Positions 52,571 to 60,373 of a DNA stretch of 64,000 nt are shown piece after piece; position 1 is the stretch's first letter; every line of letters begins with the position of its first letter. A program made the position numbers and the translations under genes. The notes beneath the pieces are model-generated. The model saw only the letters and a program-made list of their open reading frames with translations, made no database searches and was not told the origin of the DNA. Origin of the DNA: Eubacteriaceae bacterium (lineage in GTDB: Bacteria > Bacillota > Clostridia > Oscillospirales > Acutalibacteraceae); assembly GCA_021770095.1 (NCBI GenBank), contig JAETRQ010000004.1, positions 156,998 through 220,997 on the forward strand. The letters run 5' to 3'.

Positions 52571-52899
52571 TTGTCAAGAGGAAAAGTAAAAAAGGCAATT
52601 TACACAAAAAAATATATCAAATTGTAACTTTTAAAAATGTTAAAAACTATGTGTAAACTTTTAAAAACTAAAAAAAATTAAAACCAAACAGAGTTTTCAA
52701 CATAGAAAAACCACTAAATAAAGGGAAATTATGCATAGTTTTTAACATTTTCCACAGACTTTTCCACAATAAGTTGAATATACATTTTGTTATATATATT
52801 TCTTGTCAAGTTATTTTTTTGTATAAAAGTACACAAAATTCGACAAAAAAACATTGGTATATTTCGCCCCAAAATTTCCTACACTAATTGTATAAAATT
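52571..52899. other. AT-rich intergenic region with 18 bp inverted repeat and two DnaA-box-like sites
   Basis: No gene is visible between the divergent ogg and the small ORF at 52920. CATAGTTTTTAACATTTT is present at 52734-52751 and as its reverse complement at 52634-52651, 82 bp apart. Two TTTTCCACA sequences (52748-52756 and 52760-52768) differ by one base from the DnaA box TTATCCACA and begin 12 bp apart. The rest is T/A runs with repeated CTTTTAAAAA. It could be a DnaA-regulated promoter, a DnaA-binding locus or part of an origin. Confidence 0.5.
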
Positions 52900-52919
52900 T
52901 GAAAGGACTCTGCTTTAAA

Positions 52920-53186
52920 ATGATTAAAGGTGTTAACAAACAAATTTTGGAAGTAACAAATACCGAAAACCCATATTTTGAAAAAATAATTTTTTTCGTA
53001 AAACCTGAATATAAGAACGAAGATAGGAAAAAACTACAAAAGGAAGCAGAATCTTTGGCAACAATCACCCAGAAACCGCCAAGAACAAAAATCAGCAAAA
53101 AAAAGGTTCTTGCAACAACGGGATATTGTGCATTGTTTACTCTAGCAGGTTTTGCACTATCTTATCTGATTAACTTAATTGTTTAG
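52920..53186 (+). CDS. small tail-anchored membrane protein upstream of sleB
   Basis: 88 residues from the ATG at 52920 (AAAGGA about 12 bases upstream). The first 60 residues are charged and cytosolic (N-P-Y-F-E-K-I-I-F-F-V-K-P-E-Y, then E-D-R-K-K-L-Q-K-E-A-E). Residues about 65-86 form one C-terminal membrane helix. I do not recognise a named family. It lies 11 bp before the spore cortex-lytic enzyme gene, so it may be a sporulation membrane protein; that is context-based inference. Confidence 0.7.
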   Translation: MIKGVNKQILEVTNTENPYFEKIIFFVKPEYKNEDRKKLQKEAESLATITQKPPRTKISKKKVLATTGYCALFTLAGFALSYLINLIV

Positions 53187-53197
53187 GGGGAACCAAA

Positions 53198-53908
53198 ATG
53201 ACAGTATATAAAGCAATGAAAAATTTTACGGCAATCGTGATTGCCTTCTCTATTCTGCTCAGCGGAACAATACTCGGCGGTGCAGGATATTATCTTTTCA
53301 CCAAGGAAAATGAAAGTTCATATGCCGTATCAAAACTCGGTTCAAGCGGGGATGAAGTAAAATCCATTCAAAGAAAACTATCATCACTCGGATATTATAA
53401 AGGTTCTGTTGACGGAATATACGGCCAGCAGACCAAAAGCGCGGTAACTTCATTCCAGCGTAACTGCGGTATAACTGCTGACGGTATATGCGGCCGGCAA
53501 ACGCTCTTATATCTCGGTTTAAGCGGAGGTACTTCATCAAACAACACGTCCTATTCCAACTCAGATGTTGAACTGCTTGCAAAAGTAATCAGCGCAGAGG
53601 CAAGAGGCGAATCGTATGAAGGACAGGTTGCTGTCGGTGCAGTAATTCTCAACCGAGTCAAACATCCGTCTTTTCCCGACTCATTGAGCGGTGTTATTTA
53701 TCAAAACGGTGCATTTTCCTGTGTGAACGATTCAAACTGGTACGCAGAAGTTGCTGACTCTGCAAAACGCGCAGCAATTGATGCAATCAACGGCTGGGAT
53801 CCGTCAGGAGGAGCAATCTATTATTATAATGCAAAAAAAACCACCAATGCATTTATGCATTCACGTCCGGTTGTCAGAGTAATCGGTGACCATAGATTTT
53901 GTAAATAA
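53198..53908 (+). CDS. sleB: spore cortex-lytic enzyme, SleB type
   Basis: 236 residues. A signal/anchor helix lies at 10-33. PG_binding_1 spans about 46-108 (V-K-S-I-Q-R-K-L-S-S-L-G-Y-Y-x-G-x-V-D-G-I-Y-G). The hydrolase_2 transglycosylase domain spans about 122-236, with catalytic E134 in S-A-E-A-R-G-E, G-A-V-I-L-N-R-V-K-H-P-S-F-P, and the terminal I-G-D-H-R-F. In sporeformers it degrades muramic-lactam cortex at germination. The usual YpeB partner gene does not follow; the upstream 88-residue membrane protein is the only close neighbour. GGGGG lies seven bases before the ATG. Confidence 0.9.
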   Translation: MTVYKAMKNFTAIVIAFSILLSGTILGGAGYYLFTKENESSYAVSKLGSSGDEVKSIQRKLSSLGYYKGSVDGIYGQQTKSAVTSFQRNCGITADGICGRQTLLYLGLSGGTSSNNTSYSNSDVELLAKVISAEARGESYEGQVAVGAVILNRVKHPSFPDSLSGVIYQNGAFSCVNDSNWYAEVADSAKRAAIDAINGWDPSGGAIYYYNAKKTTNAFMHSRPVVRVIGDHRFCK

Positions 53909-53923
53909 GTATAAATATCCGAT

Positions 53924-53958
53924 AAAAAAGCACCCGCTAATTGCAGGTGCTTTTTATA
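53924..53958. terminator. bidirectional terminator after sleB
   Basis: AAAAAGCACC pairs with GGTGCTTTTT around CGCTAATTGCA. Confidence 0.88.
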
Positions 53959-53966
53959 ATATTCCA

Positions 53967-54296
53967 TTATAAAAGGAAATAGCCGATTGCTCCTAAAATT
54001 GTTGTGAGCATAACAAGAAGTTTTGCGAAAACATTTGGTTTGCCCTTTGCCATAGTAATAATAACAGCAAGTGCAGACGGAACCAAGCCAAGCCATGCAA
54101 TAATAATATGATTAACCAGATTTGAGGGCAATGCTGTCGCATCAATAACGGTTACAAGAACACCAAGCATGATTGCAAGGGCAAAAAATATTTTATGAAC
54201 GGTTTCATTTTTCTTTGGTATAAACATAAACAAACTTGTTATAACAAAAGAAAACACAATCACTATTTCCAGTATTAACATAACACTGAGAGCCAT
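53967..54296 (-). CDS. small four-helix membrane protein, unknown
   Basis: 109 residues from the ATG at 54296 (GAGGTGAG upstream). Four hydrophobic helices (about 1-25, 33-52, 60-79 and 86-106) with few polar loops (F-I-P-K-K-N-E-T-V-H-K between helices 1 and 2). I do not recognise the family and no catalytic motif is seen. It is a single-gene unit convergent with sleB. Confidence 0.65.
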   Translation of the reverse strand: MALSVMLILEIVIVFSFVITSLFMFIPKKNETVHKIFFALAIMLGVLVTVIDATALPSNLVNHIIIAWLGLVPSALAVIITMAKGKPNVFAKLLVMLTTILGAIGYFLL

Positions 54297-54383
54297 AATT
54301 CTCACCTCAATGCCATTATACAGCCGTCATATCATTCCGTCAATAATATAAATACAAAGTTTATCTGTTTTTAATAACCAAAA

Positions 54384-56393
54384 TTATTTACTTTTTCTGA
54401 CAATTAATGAACGCATTGAATTTGCAATCGCAATCAGACATACTCCGACATCGCCGAACACGGCAAGCCACATTGCATTTTCATCAAAAATGCCGATTGC
54501 ACATCCGATAATAATAAGAATTTTTACAGCCAAAGAGAAGATAATATTTTCTTTTACAATACGGATTGTCTTTTTAGCAATACGTCTGCCGATTGGAATT
54601 TTTGAAAGGGAGTCACCCATAATCACCATATCCGATGCCTCAATGGCAATATCACTTCCGGCAGCACCCATTGCAATTCCAATATCAGCCTGTGCAAGTA
54701 CAGGTGCATCATTAATCCCGTCACCTGTATAAAGCACACATTTTCCGCTGTTCTGAAGTTCTTTTACCTTTTTAACCTTTTCATCAGGCATCAGTTTTGA
54801 ATAAACAATATCAACACCTGCTTTGGCAGCAATATCCTTTGCAATCTCTTCCTTATCACCTGTCAGCATAACTGTTTGCGTAATTCCCAGTTTGTGCAGC
54901 TGTTCAAGTGCATCCTTGCTGTCCTGCTTAATAATATCGGCAAAAACAATATCACCTTTGAATTCTGTATCCGTACAGCAATACACGACTGTACCGATAC
55001 TCTTTGTTTCAACAAAGTCCACACCGACTTCCTTCATTAACTTATCATTGCCGACATAATATCTTACACCGTCAACAACTGCCGATACACCTTTGCCGGA
55101 ATAATTCTTTGTATCTGTGACTACACAGCCGTCGGCATAATGACCAAACGCAAGACTGATTGACTTTGCAAGCGGATGGGTTGAATAACTCTCACACGCT
55201 GCAATAATTTTTAACAACTCACGGTGATGATTATCACTGCAATGGCAATGATAACATTCACAATTTACATATTCAAATTTACCGCTTGTGATTGTACCCG
55301 TTTTGTCAAACACACCTGTGTCTGCTTTTGCAAGCAGTTCAAGATAGTTTCCGCCTTTTACAAGTATACCGTTTTTGGCACTTGCACCAATTCCGCCAAA
55401 GAAACTCAACGGGATTGAAATTACGATTGCACACGGGCAGGAAACAACAAGTACGGAAAGACCTCTGTAAATCCACTCTTTCCACTCAGCTCCCAAAAAG
55501 AGCGGCGGAATGAGAATGATAAGCAATGCAACAAGACACACAATCGGTGTATATATCCTTGCAAATCTTGTGATAAACTGCTCGGCATTGCTCTTCTTTT
55601 CCTCTGAATCTTCAAGCATATCCAGAATTTTTGCAACTGTTGAATCTTTATATTCCTTGGTTGCCTTAACTTTCAATGCACCGTCAATATCAACCGAACC
55701 TGCAAGTATCTCATCGCCCACTGATTTGGATACAGGAATGGATTCACCTGTAAGTGCTTTCATATCAACTTCTGCACAGCCTTCAATAATTTCGCCGTCA
55801 ACATCAAGTTTTTCGCCGGGTTTAATCAACATAATATCGCCGATTTTTACTTCTTCGGGTTTTATAACAACTTCGGCAGAATCACGGATAACAGTTACTT
55901 CTTCAGGCTTGAGTTCAAGCATATCTCTGATAGATTTTCTGCTGCGCTGTACGGCAAGACTTTGCAGAAATTCGCCGATAGTAAAAAGAAACATTACGGC
56001 ACAGCCCTCTGTGTATTCACCTACTGCAAATGCACCGAGTGAGGCGATTGCCATAAGAACATTTTCATTGAATACATCGCCGTGGATAATTCCTTCAACT
56101 GCTTCTTTTATAATTGAAAAACCGACAATCAAATATGAAATACCGAAACAGATTAACGGTATAAAATCCGGAATACTGATTATTCCTTTTTCAGTAAGTT
56201 CACTTAGTATGTAACCGACAACGAGCAATATTCCGCCGGTTGTTACTTTAAATGCAAAATCTTTTTTGTTAAGTTCTTCATGTGCATGGTCATGACCGCA
56301 GCCACAGCTGTCGCCATGATTATGTTCGTGTTCATTATGATTGTGACAATGCTCGCAAGAGCAGGTTTCGTTATGATTGTGTTCGTGTGCCAT
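54384..56393 (-). CDS. heavy-metal P1B-type ATPase (zinc/cadmium type) with Cys/His-rich tails
   Basis: 669 residues. The N-terminal tail (1-45) is packed with His and Cys (H-E-H-N-H-N-E-T-C-S-C-E-H-C) in place of the usual HMA domain. Eight membrane helices, the T-G-E-S actuator motif, C-P-C in S-C-P-C-A-I, phosphorylated D363 in D-K-T-G-T, H-P in S-T-H-P-L-A and G-D-G-I-N-D-A-P are all present. The C-P-C motif plus zinc-type regulator favours Zn/Cd/Pb export. A second Cys/His cluster (C-E-C-Y-H-C-H-C-S-D-N-H-H) follows D-K-T-G-T by about 12 residues, which is unusual. Downstream of the ArsR gene by 2 bp. Confidence 0.92.
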   Translation of the reverse strand: MAHEHNHNETCSCEHCHNHNEHEHNHGDSCGCGHDHAHEELNKKDFAFKVTTGGILLVVGYILSELTEKGIISIPDFIPLICFGISYLIVGFSIIKEAVEGIIHGDVFNENVLMAIASLGAFAVGEYTEGCAVMFLFTIGEFLQSLAVQRSRKSIRDMLELKPEEVTVIRDSAEVVIKPEEVKIGDIMLIKPGEKLDVDGEIIEGCAEVDMKALTGESIPVSKSVGDEILAGSVDIDGALKVKATKEYKDSTVAKILDMLEDSEEKKSNAEQFITRFARIYTPIVCLVALLIILIPPLFLGAEWKEWIYRGLSVLVVSCPCAIVISIPLSFFGGIGASAKNGILVKGGNYLELLAKADTGVFDKTGTITSGKFEYVNCECYHCHCSDNHHRELLKIIAACESYSTHPLAKSISLAFGHYADGCVVTDTKNYSGKGVSAVVDGVRYYVGNDKLMKEVGVDFVETKSIGTVVYCCTDTEFKGDIVFADIIKQDSKDALEQLHKLGITQTVMLTGDKEEIAKDIAAKAGVDIVYSKLMPDEKVKKVKELQNSGKCVLYTGDGINDAPVLAQADIGIAMGAAGSDIAIEASDMVIMGDSLSKIPIGRRIAKKTIRIVKENIIFSLAVKILIIIGCAIGIFDENAMWLAVFGDVGVCLIAIANSMRSLIVRKSK

Positions 56394-56395
56394 TC

Positions 56396-56692
56396 TTATT
56401 CCTCCACATGTTCTGTTGCACAGTTTATTATTGTTTTAACGTGATCATCGGCAATTGAGTAAATCACACTCTTGCCGTCTCGCCGGTATTTGATTAAATG
56501 GTTTTGTTTAAGTATCCTGAGTTGGTGTGATATGGCAGTCTGGCTCATTTCAAGCCTGTCTGCAATATCACCGACACAGAGTTCGCCATCAAACAAGGAA
56601 ACAAGAATACGTATCCTTGTTGAATCTGAAAAAACTTTGAACAAATCCGCTAAATCATATAAAATTTCATCATCAATAAAGTCAATCTTCAT
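56396..56692 (-). CDS. ArsR/SmtB family metal-responsive repressor with alpha5 zinc site
   Basis: 98 residues from the ATG at 56692 (GAGGT upstream). Winged helix: E-L-C-V-G-D-I-A-D-R-L then recognition helix S-Q-T-A-I-S-H-Q-L-R-I-L. The C-terminal alpha5 site is exact: D82-x-H84-x10-H95-x2-E98, the zinc-sensing motif of SmtB/CzrA. The alpha3 site keeps only one Cys (C39; CadC has C-V-C), so cadmium-type sensing is less likely. It should leave its operator when zinc binds and derepress itself and the ATPase behind it. Confidence 0.93.
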   Translation of the reverse strand: MKIDFIDDEILYDLADLFKVFSDSTRIRILVSLFDGELCVGDIADRLEMSQTAISHQLRILKQNHLIKYRRDGKSVIYSIADDHVKTIINCATEHVEE

Positions 56693-56701
56693 AATATGTA
56701 C

Positions 56702-56727
56702 CTCATATGAATGTTTGTTCATATGAG
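56702..56727. promoter_or_regulatory. ArsR-type operator of the zinc ATPase operon
   Basis: CTCATATGAA (56702-56711) and TTCATATGAG (56718-56727) are perfect 10 bp arms around TGTTTG. It sits directly downstream of the -10 box, over the expected start site and leader of the ArsR gene. Confidence 0.9.
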
Positions 56728-56728
56728 C

Positions 56729-56757
56729 ATTATATTCTACTTTGGATAAATTGTCAA
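56729..56757 (-). promoter_or_regulatory. promoter of the arsR-ATPase operon
   Basis: On the minus strand TTGACA (56757-56752), 17 bp, TATAAT (56734-56729). The -35 lies within the 3' end of the upstream DUF421 gene on the same strand. Confidence 0.87.
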
Positions 56758-57408
56758 CTGTTTTTTTATATCCACTGTTGCAAGAAGAACATCCTCTGCC
56801 TTTTTGTTCTGTTTTTTTAATTCAGCTTCTAACTGCGGCATTGTCATTTTGGCATATTTCAAATCTTCATCCATAATTTTACCGTCAATAATTACATTAA
56901 CATAAAGACCTTCCCGCTCGGGCGCAAAATTAAAATCCTGCGGAGTGAGCTGACGTTTCAGTGCAACCGGAAGGAAACTGATTTTGCCCGTTGTCTCCAT
57001 AATTGCATAATCAATATCCCCTATATTAAAATATCCGTTACCCCTTGCACTTGTGAGCAAATCATCAATTTCAATTCTTGCTTTTTTTAGGCTTTCTTTA
57101 TTAATTTTTCCTTTTTCGATTAGGATAATCGGCGTTCCGGAAATGAATCTTCTTGCTTTGATACTCTTTTGCGTAATTACCGAAAGTAAAATTCCGATAA
57201 CACCGTAAATAATCATTGCCGTTACGCCTTTCCACCATTCAATATCAATATTGGTTGCCATTTCAGCAGCGATTGAACCGATGGAAATACCTACAACATA
57301 ATCGAAAAAGCTCATTTCACTTATCTGTCTGTATCCCATCAATTTTGTGATAATAAACAACACTGTAATGGACACTAACGAAAGTATAATAATATATAAA
57401 AACTCCAT
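56737..57408 (-). CDS. DUF421 (YetF/YcaP-like) membrane protein
   Basis: 223 residues. Three N-terminal membrane helices (to about residue 80) include the family motif R-x-I-S-E-M-S-F-F-D-Y-V-V-G-I-S-I-G-S-I-A. A C-terminal two-lobed soluble domain (I-I-L-I-E-K-G-K-I-N, then L-P-V-A-L-K-R-Q-L-T-P-Q-D) follows. YetF is linked to spore membrane/germination in Bacillus, but the family role is open. Its 3' end holds the -35 box of the zinc-ATPase operon. Confidence 0.87.
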   Translation of the reverse strand: MEFLYIIILSLVSITVLFIITKLMGYRQISEMSFFDYVVGISIGSIAAEMATNIDIEWWKGVTAMIIYGVIGILLSVITQKSIKARRFISGTPIILIEKGKINKESLKKARIEIDDLLTSARGNGYFNIGDIDYAIMETTGKISFLPVALKRQLTPQDFNFAPEREGLYVNVIIDGKIMDEDLKYAKMTMPQLEAELKKQNKKAEDVLLATVDIKKQLTIYPK

Positions 57409-57437
57409 AAAATCACCTGTTATATTTTTATCAATTC

Positions 57438-57466
57438 TTGCACATTTATTAAAATTTTTATATAAT
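57438..57466 (+). promoter_or_regulatory. promoter of the CDF-like/metallophosphoesterase operon
   Basis: TTGCAC (57438-57443), 17 bp, TATAAT (57461-57466), 22 bases before the GTG start. Confidence 0.7.
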
Positions 57467-57487
57467 ATTAATTAAGGGGCGTTTATT

Positions 57488-58090
57488 GTGGGAAAAGTTG
57501 GAATAAAAACTGCATTATTTGGATTCATAACAAATTTTATTTTGTTTTTATTAAAACTTTATATTGGTATCAGTTCAAATTCTTTGTCAATTTATTGCGA
57601 CGCAGTCAATAACCTTGGTGATACTTTATCATGCATCATTGTTCTTGTCGGTTCTGTATTCATTCTCAAACTTGATGAAACAAGAAGCAACCGCATGCAG
57701 GCATTGGCAGGATTTGTTATCGGTTTGATTCTGACTGTCACAGGATTTTATTTTGCATATAATGGACTTGAACGATGTTTTTATCCCGTAAAAATATCTT
57801 ATTTAAAAATATACGCTTTGCTCCTTGCTGTAACAATTGCTGTGAAATTCATTATGGGAATCATATATTTTAAAGTGAATCAGAAGAATTCTTCACCGAT
57901 TTTCCGGACATTGATTCTTGACAGTTTTCTCGACTGTGCAGTAACCGCAATAACACTGATTGGATTTACATTGACGATAAAAATTAATTTTGCAGTTGAC
58001 GGAATTATGGCAATTGTTATAGGTACAATCGTTGCAATCAGTGCAGCAAAAGAAATTATCGCGCAGGCAAAAACATTGATTAACGGATAA
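57488..58090 (+). CDS. short cation diffusion facilitator (CDF)-type membrane protein
   Basis: 200 residues from a GTG start (AAGGGGC upstream). Six membrane helices with the CDF pattern. Helix 2 has the Y-C-D-A-V-N-N-L-G-D-T metal-site motif (D-x3-N/D), and a second acidic pair is in helix 5 (L-D-S-F-L-D-C-A). The cytoplasmic C-terminal domain of typical CDF pumps is missing. It probably exchanges a divalent cation for protons. It is next to a metal-resistance operon but transcribed apart from it. Confidence 0.82.
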   Translation: MGKVGIKTALFGFITNFILFLLKLYIGISSNSLSIYCDAVNNLGDTLSCIIVLVGSVFILKLDETRSNRMQALAGFVIGLILTVTGFYFAYNGLERCFYPVKISYLKIYALLLAVTIAVKFIMGIIYFKVNQKNSSPIFRTLILDSFLDCAVTAITLIGFTLTIKINFAVDGIMAIVIGTIVAISAAKEIIAQAKTLING

Positions 58091-58101
58091 AGGTGAACAG
58101 A

Positions 58102-59358
58102 ATGGAAATAAAAACAAAAAATAAAAAGACCAAAAAGCAAAGGATAAATATGTTTTTTAAAATTTTATTAATCGTTTTAATCGTGATTGCAGTTATTCTG
58201 TGCAGTCTTGTTTGTGTTTCTGTTGTAGGAATAAAATCAAACAGCAATTTTATAAAAACAAATGCAGCAGTTGAATATGAAAACCAACTTGTTCCGGAAA
58301 TGGATGATGACGGATATTATTCTTTTACCACAGACAGAGATTTCAAAATTATGCAGCTGACGGATGTACATATCGGTGCAGGATTTTTATGTATCAAAAA
58401 AGATACAATGGCACTCAATTCGGTTGCCGCAATGATAAGTGCAGAAAAACCGGACCTTGTTATTGTTACCGGTGATATTGCATATCCCGTTCCGTTTCAG
58501 GCAGGAACTTTTAACAACAAACACTCAGCAGAACTTTTTGCACAGCTTATGGAGCAATTGGGCGTATACTGGTGTCCTGTTTTCGGCAATCATGATACAG
58601 AGATTTACTCATTCTATTCTCGTGAATATATCTCCGAACTTTATGAGAGCGAAAAATACCCGCACTGTTTGTTCCAGAGCGGACCTGAAGATATTTACGG
58701 TTACGGCAACTATGTTGTTAATGTAAGGAACTCCGACGGTGATATTACACAGAGCCTGTTTTTAATTGACTCAAACTCATATACAAAAGACGAAAAAAAT
58801 GTTTTCAACACCTTATGGAATTACGACTGTATACATAAAGACCAGATTGAATGGTACAAACAGGAACTTGAAAATTTAAAAGATGAAAATAACGGCATTA
58901 TGCCAAAATCCCTAGCGTTCTTCCATATTCCGCTTGAGGAATACAAAACTGCATGGTTTGAATATGTTGACAATGGATATAAAGATACAGAAAATGTAAA
59001 ATATATTGACGGTAAAGCAGGCGAAGTTGACGCGGTAATATTCAGCAGTGAATACAACTATGGGTTCTTTGACACTGTGCTTGAACTCGGCTCAACAAAA
59101 GGAATTTTTTGCGGGCATGATCACCTGAACAATTTTTCACTTGATTACAAAGGTGTAAAACTGACTTACGGATATTCTGTTGACTACCTTGCATATTTTG
59201 GTATTATGAAATACGGTCTGCAGCGCGGATGTACAATAATAACCACATCTCCTGACAGCACTTTTGATGTTCAGCACGAAAATTATTATCAGGATAAATA
59301 TTCACCTTTGCAGAAAAAAGAGAGTGTTGTGATGGATGATTATTACACAGAAGAATAA
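58102..59358 (+). CDS. membrane-anchored calcineurin-like metallophosphoesterase
   Basis: 418 residues from the ATG at 58102 (AAAGGTGA upstream). A Lys-rich start precedes one helix (about residues 18-42). The phosphoesterase domain is outside: L-T-D-V-H (metal 1), V-T-G-D-I-A-Y (metal bridge), G-N-H-D, F-F-H-I-P and C-G-H-D-H. All canonical metal ligands are present. Substrates in this family range from phosphoproteins to nucleotides and lipids; none can be chosen here. It follows the CDF-like gene by 11 bp. Confidence 0.87.
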   Translation: MEIKTKNKKTKKQRINMFFKILLIVLIVIAVILCSLVCVSVVGIKSNSNFIKTNAAVEYENQLVPEMDDDGYYSFTTDRDFKIMQLTDVHIGAGFLCIKKDTMALNSVAAMISAEKPDLVIVTGDIAYPVPFQAGTFNNKHSAELFAQLMEQLGVYWCPVFGNHDTEIYSFYSREYISELYESEKYPHCLFQSGPEDIYGYGNYVVNVRNSDGDITQSLFLIDSNSYTKDEKNVFNTLWNYDCIHKDQIEWYKQELENLKDENNGIMPKSLAFFHIPLEEYKTAWFEYVDNGYKDTENVKYIDGKAGEVDAVIFSSEYNYGFFDTVLELGSTKGIFCGHDHLNNFSLDYKGVKLTYGYSVDYLAYFGIMKYGLQRGCTIITTSPDSTFDVQHENYYQDKYSPLQKKESVVMDDYYTEE

Positions 59359-59365
59359 ATTTTTC

Positions 59366-59393
59366 TTGACAAAATAATTTTACAGAATATAAT
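59366..59393 (+). promoter_or_regulatory. promoter of the FMN-riboswitch ribU unit
   Basis: TTGACA (59366-59371), 16 bp, TATAAT (59388-59393). Confidence 0.8.
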
Positions 59394-59423
59394 AGTCATA
59401 TAGGCAATAGCCTAAATAAAAAT

Positions 59424-59534
59424 ATTTTCAGGGCGGGGTGTAATTCCCCACCGGCAGTAAAGTCTGCGACCCGCTTAGGCGGCTGATGCGGTGAAATTCC
59501 GCAACCGACGGTTAAAGTCCGGATGAGAGAAAAT
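59424..59534 (+). ncRNA. FMN riboswitch (RFN element)
   Basis: The signature blocks appear in order: GGGCGGGGTG-TAATTCCCCACCGGC, then AGTAAAGTCTGCGACCCGC, GGCTGATGCGGTGAAATTCC, and CCGACGGTTAAAGTCCGGATGAGAG. P1 is ATTTTC (59424-59429) with GAAAAT at the 3' end. It regulates ribU through the terminator at 59607-59640. Confidence 0.97.
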
Positions 59535-59606
59535 GTTTAGGTCCAGGATATGGATATGATTTTGTTTTCGTATTCGTTATATCCTGCCTTTGGTCAAAGC
59601 ATTTAC

Positions 59607-59640
59607 GCCCTAACGGTTTTCGTTAGGGCTTCTCTTTTTG
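59607..59640 (+). terminator. FMN riboswitch terminator
   Basis: GCCCTAACG pairs with CGTTAGGGC around GTTTT, followed by TTCTCTTTTTG. FMN binding would favour this hairpin and stop ribU transcription. Confidence 0.88.
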
Positions 59641-59658
59641 CCCAAAAAAGGAGAAAAA

Positions 59659-60303
59659 ATGAAAAGCAAAACAAAAACAATCACCCTAACCGCCATGTTC
59701 TGTGCAATCGCTTTTGCCATGACAGCTGTCATCAGGGTACCTGTGGTTCTATTTCTGAAATATGATCCCAAGGACATCATTATCACACTGAGCGGATTTA
59801 TTCTTGGTCCGTTGGTTTCGATAATCGTCAGCGTTATCACTTCGGTAATTGAAATGTTCACAATCAGTGACACAGGTCCTATCGGATGTATTATGAACAT
59901 AATCTCAAGCTGCTCATTTGCATTCACTGCTTCCCTTATTTATAAGAAGAAAAAAACACTTTCCGGTGCAGCAATCGGTCTGCTGGCAGGATGCATTGTA
60001 ATGACAGGCGTAATGCTGGTATGGAATTATTGTATAACACCGCTTTATATGGGGTATCCGAGAGAAGCGGTGGCAGAACTGCTCCTGCCTGCATTTTTAC
60101 CGTTCAATCTGCTGAAAAGCGGTCTGAATGCAGCATTTACTTTTCTTTTATACAAACCTGTTGTCGGTGCGCTGCGGAAAACACATCTTATTCCCGAGAG
60201 CAGCAAAGAAAAAACAAAAGCCAATATTCCTATGATAATCATTTCTGCAGTTATTATTTTAACTTGTGTTCTGGTTATCCTTTCAATGAATGAAATTATT
60301 TAA
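59659..60303 (+). CDS. ribU: riboflavin ECF transporter S component
   Basis: 214 residues from the ATG at 59659 (AAGGAG upstream). Six membrane helices; the family segments L-T-A-M-F-C-A-I-A-F-A-M, F-L-K-Y-D-P-K-D and I-L-G-P-L-V-S are present. The K-Y-D-P-K-D segment is the RibU mark at the vitamin pocket. It captures riboflavin and joins a shared ECF energy module (EcfA/EcfA'/EcfT), which is not in this window. Control by the FMN riboswitch fixes the substrate. Confidence 0.95.
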   Translation: MKSKTKTITLTAMFCAIAFAMTAVIRVPVVLFLKYDPKDIIITLSGFILGPLVSIIVSVITSVIEMFTISDTGPIGCIMNIISSCSFAFTASLIYKKKKTLSGAAIGLLAGCIVMTGVMLVWNYCITPLYMGYPREAVAELLLPAFLPFNLLKSGLNAAFTFLLYKPVVGALRKTHLIPESSKEKTKANIPMIIISAVIILTCVLVILSMNEII

Positions 60304-60315
60304 AATCAGCAACAG

Positions 60316-60344
60316 TTGACACTTCTCAAATTATAGTTTAAAAT
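60316..60344 (+). promoter_or_regulatory. promoter of the glycosyltransferase gene
   Basis: TTGACA (60316-60321), 17 bp, TAAAAT (60339-60344), 30 bases before the ATG. Confidence 0.72.
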
Positions 60345-60373
60345 AAAATAAATTATTTTTAGGAAGTGTAATA

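Noticed and set aside
55510-56214. 234-codon plus-strand frame opposite the P-type ATPase
   Set aside because: Composition is the reverse reading of membrane helices (Ser/Ile-rich), and the opposite strand has complete catalytic motifs.
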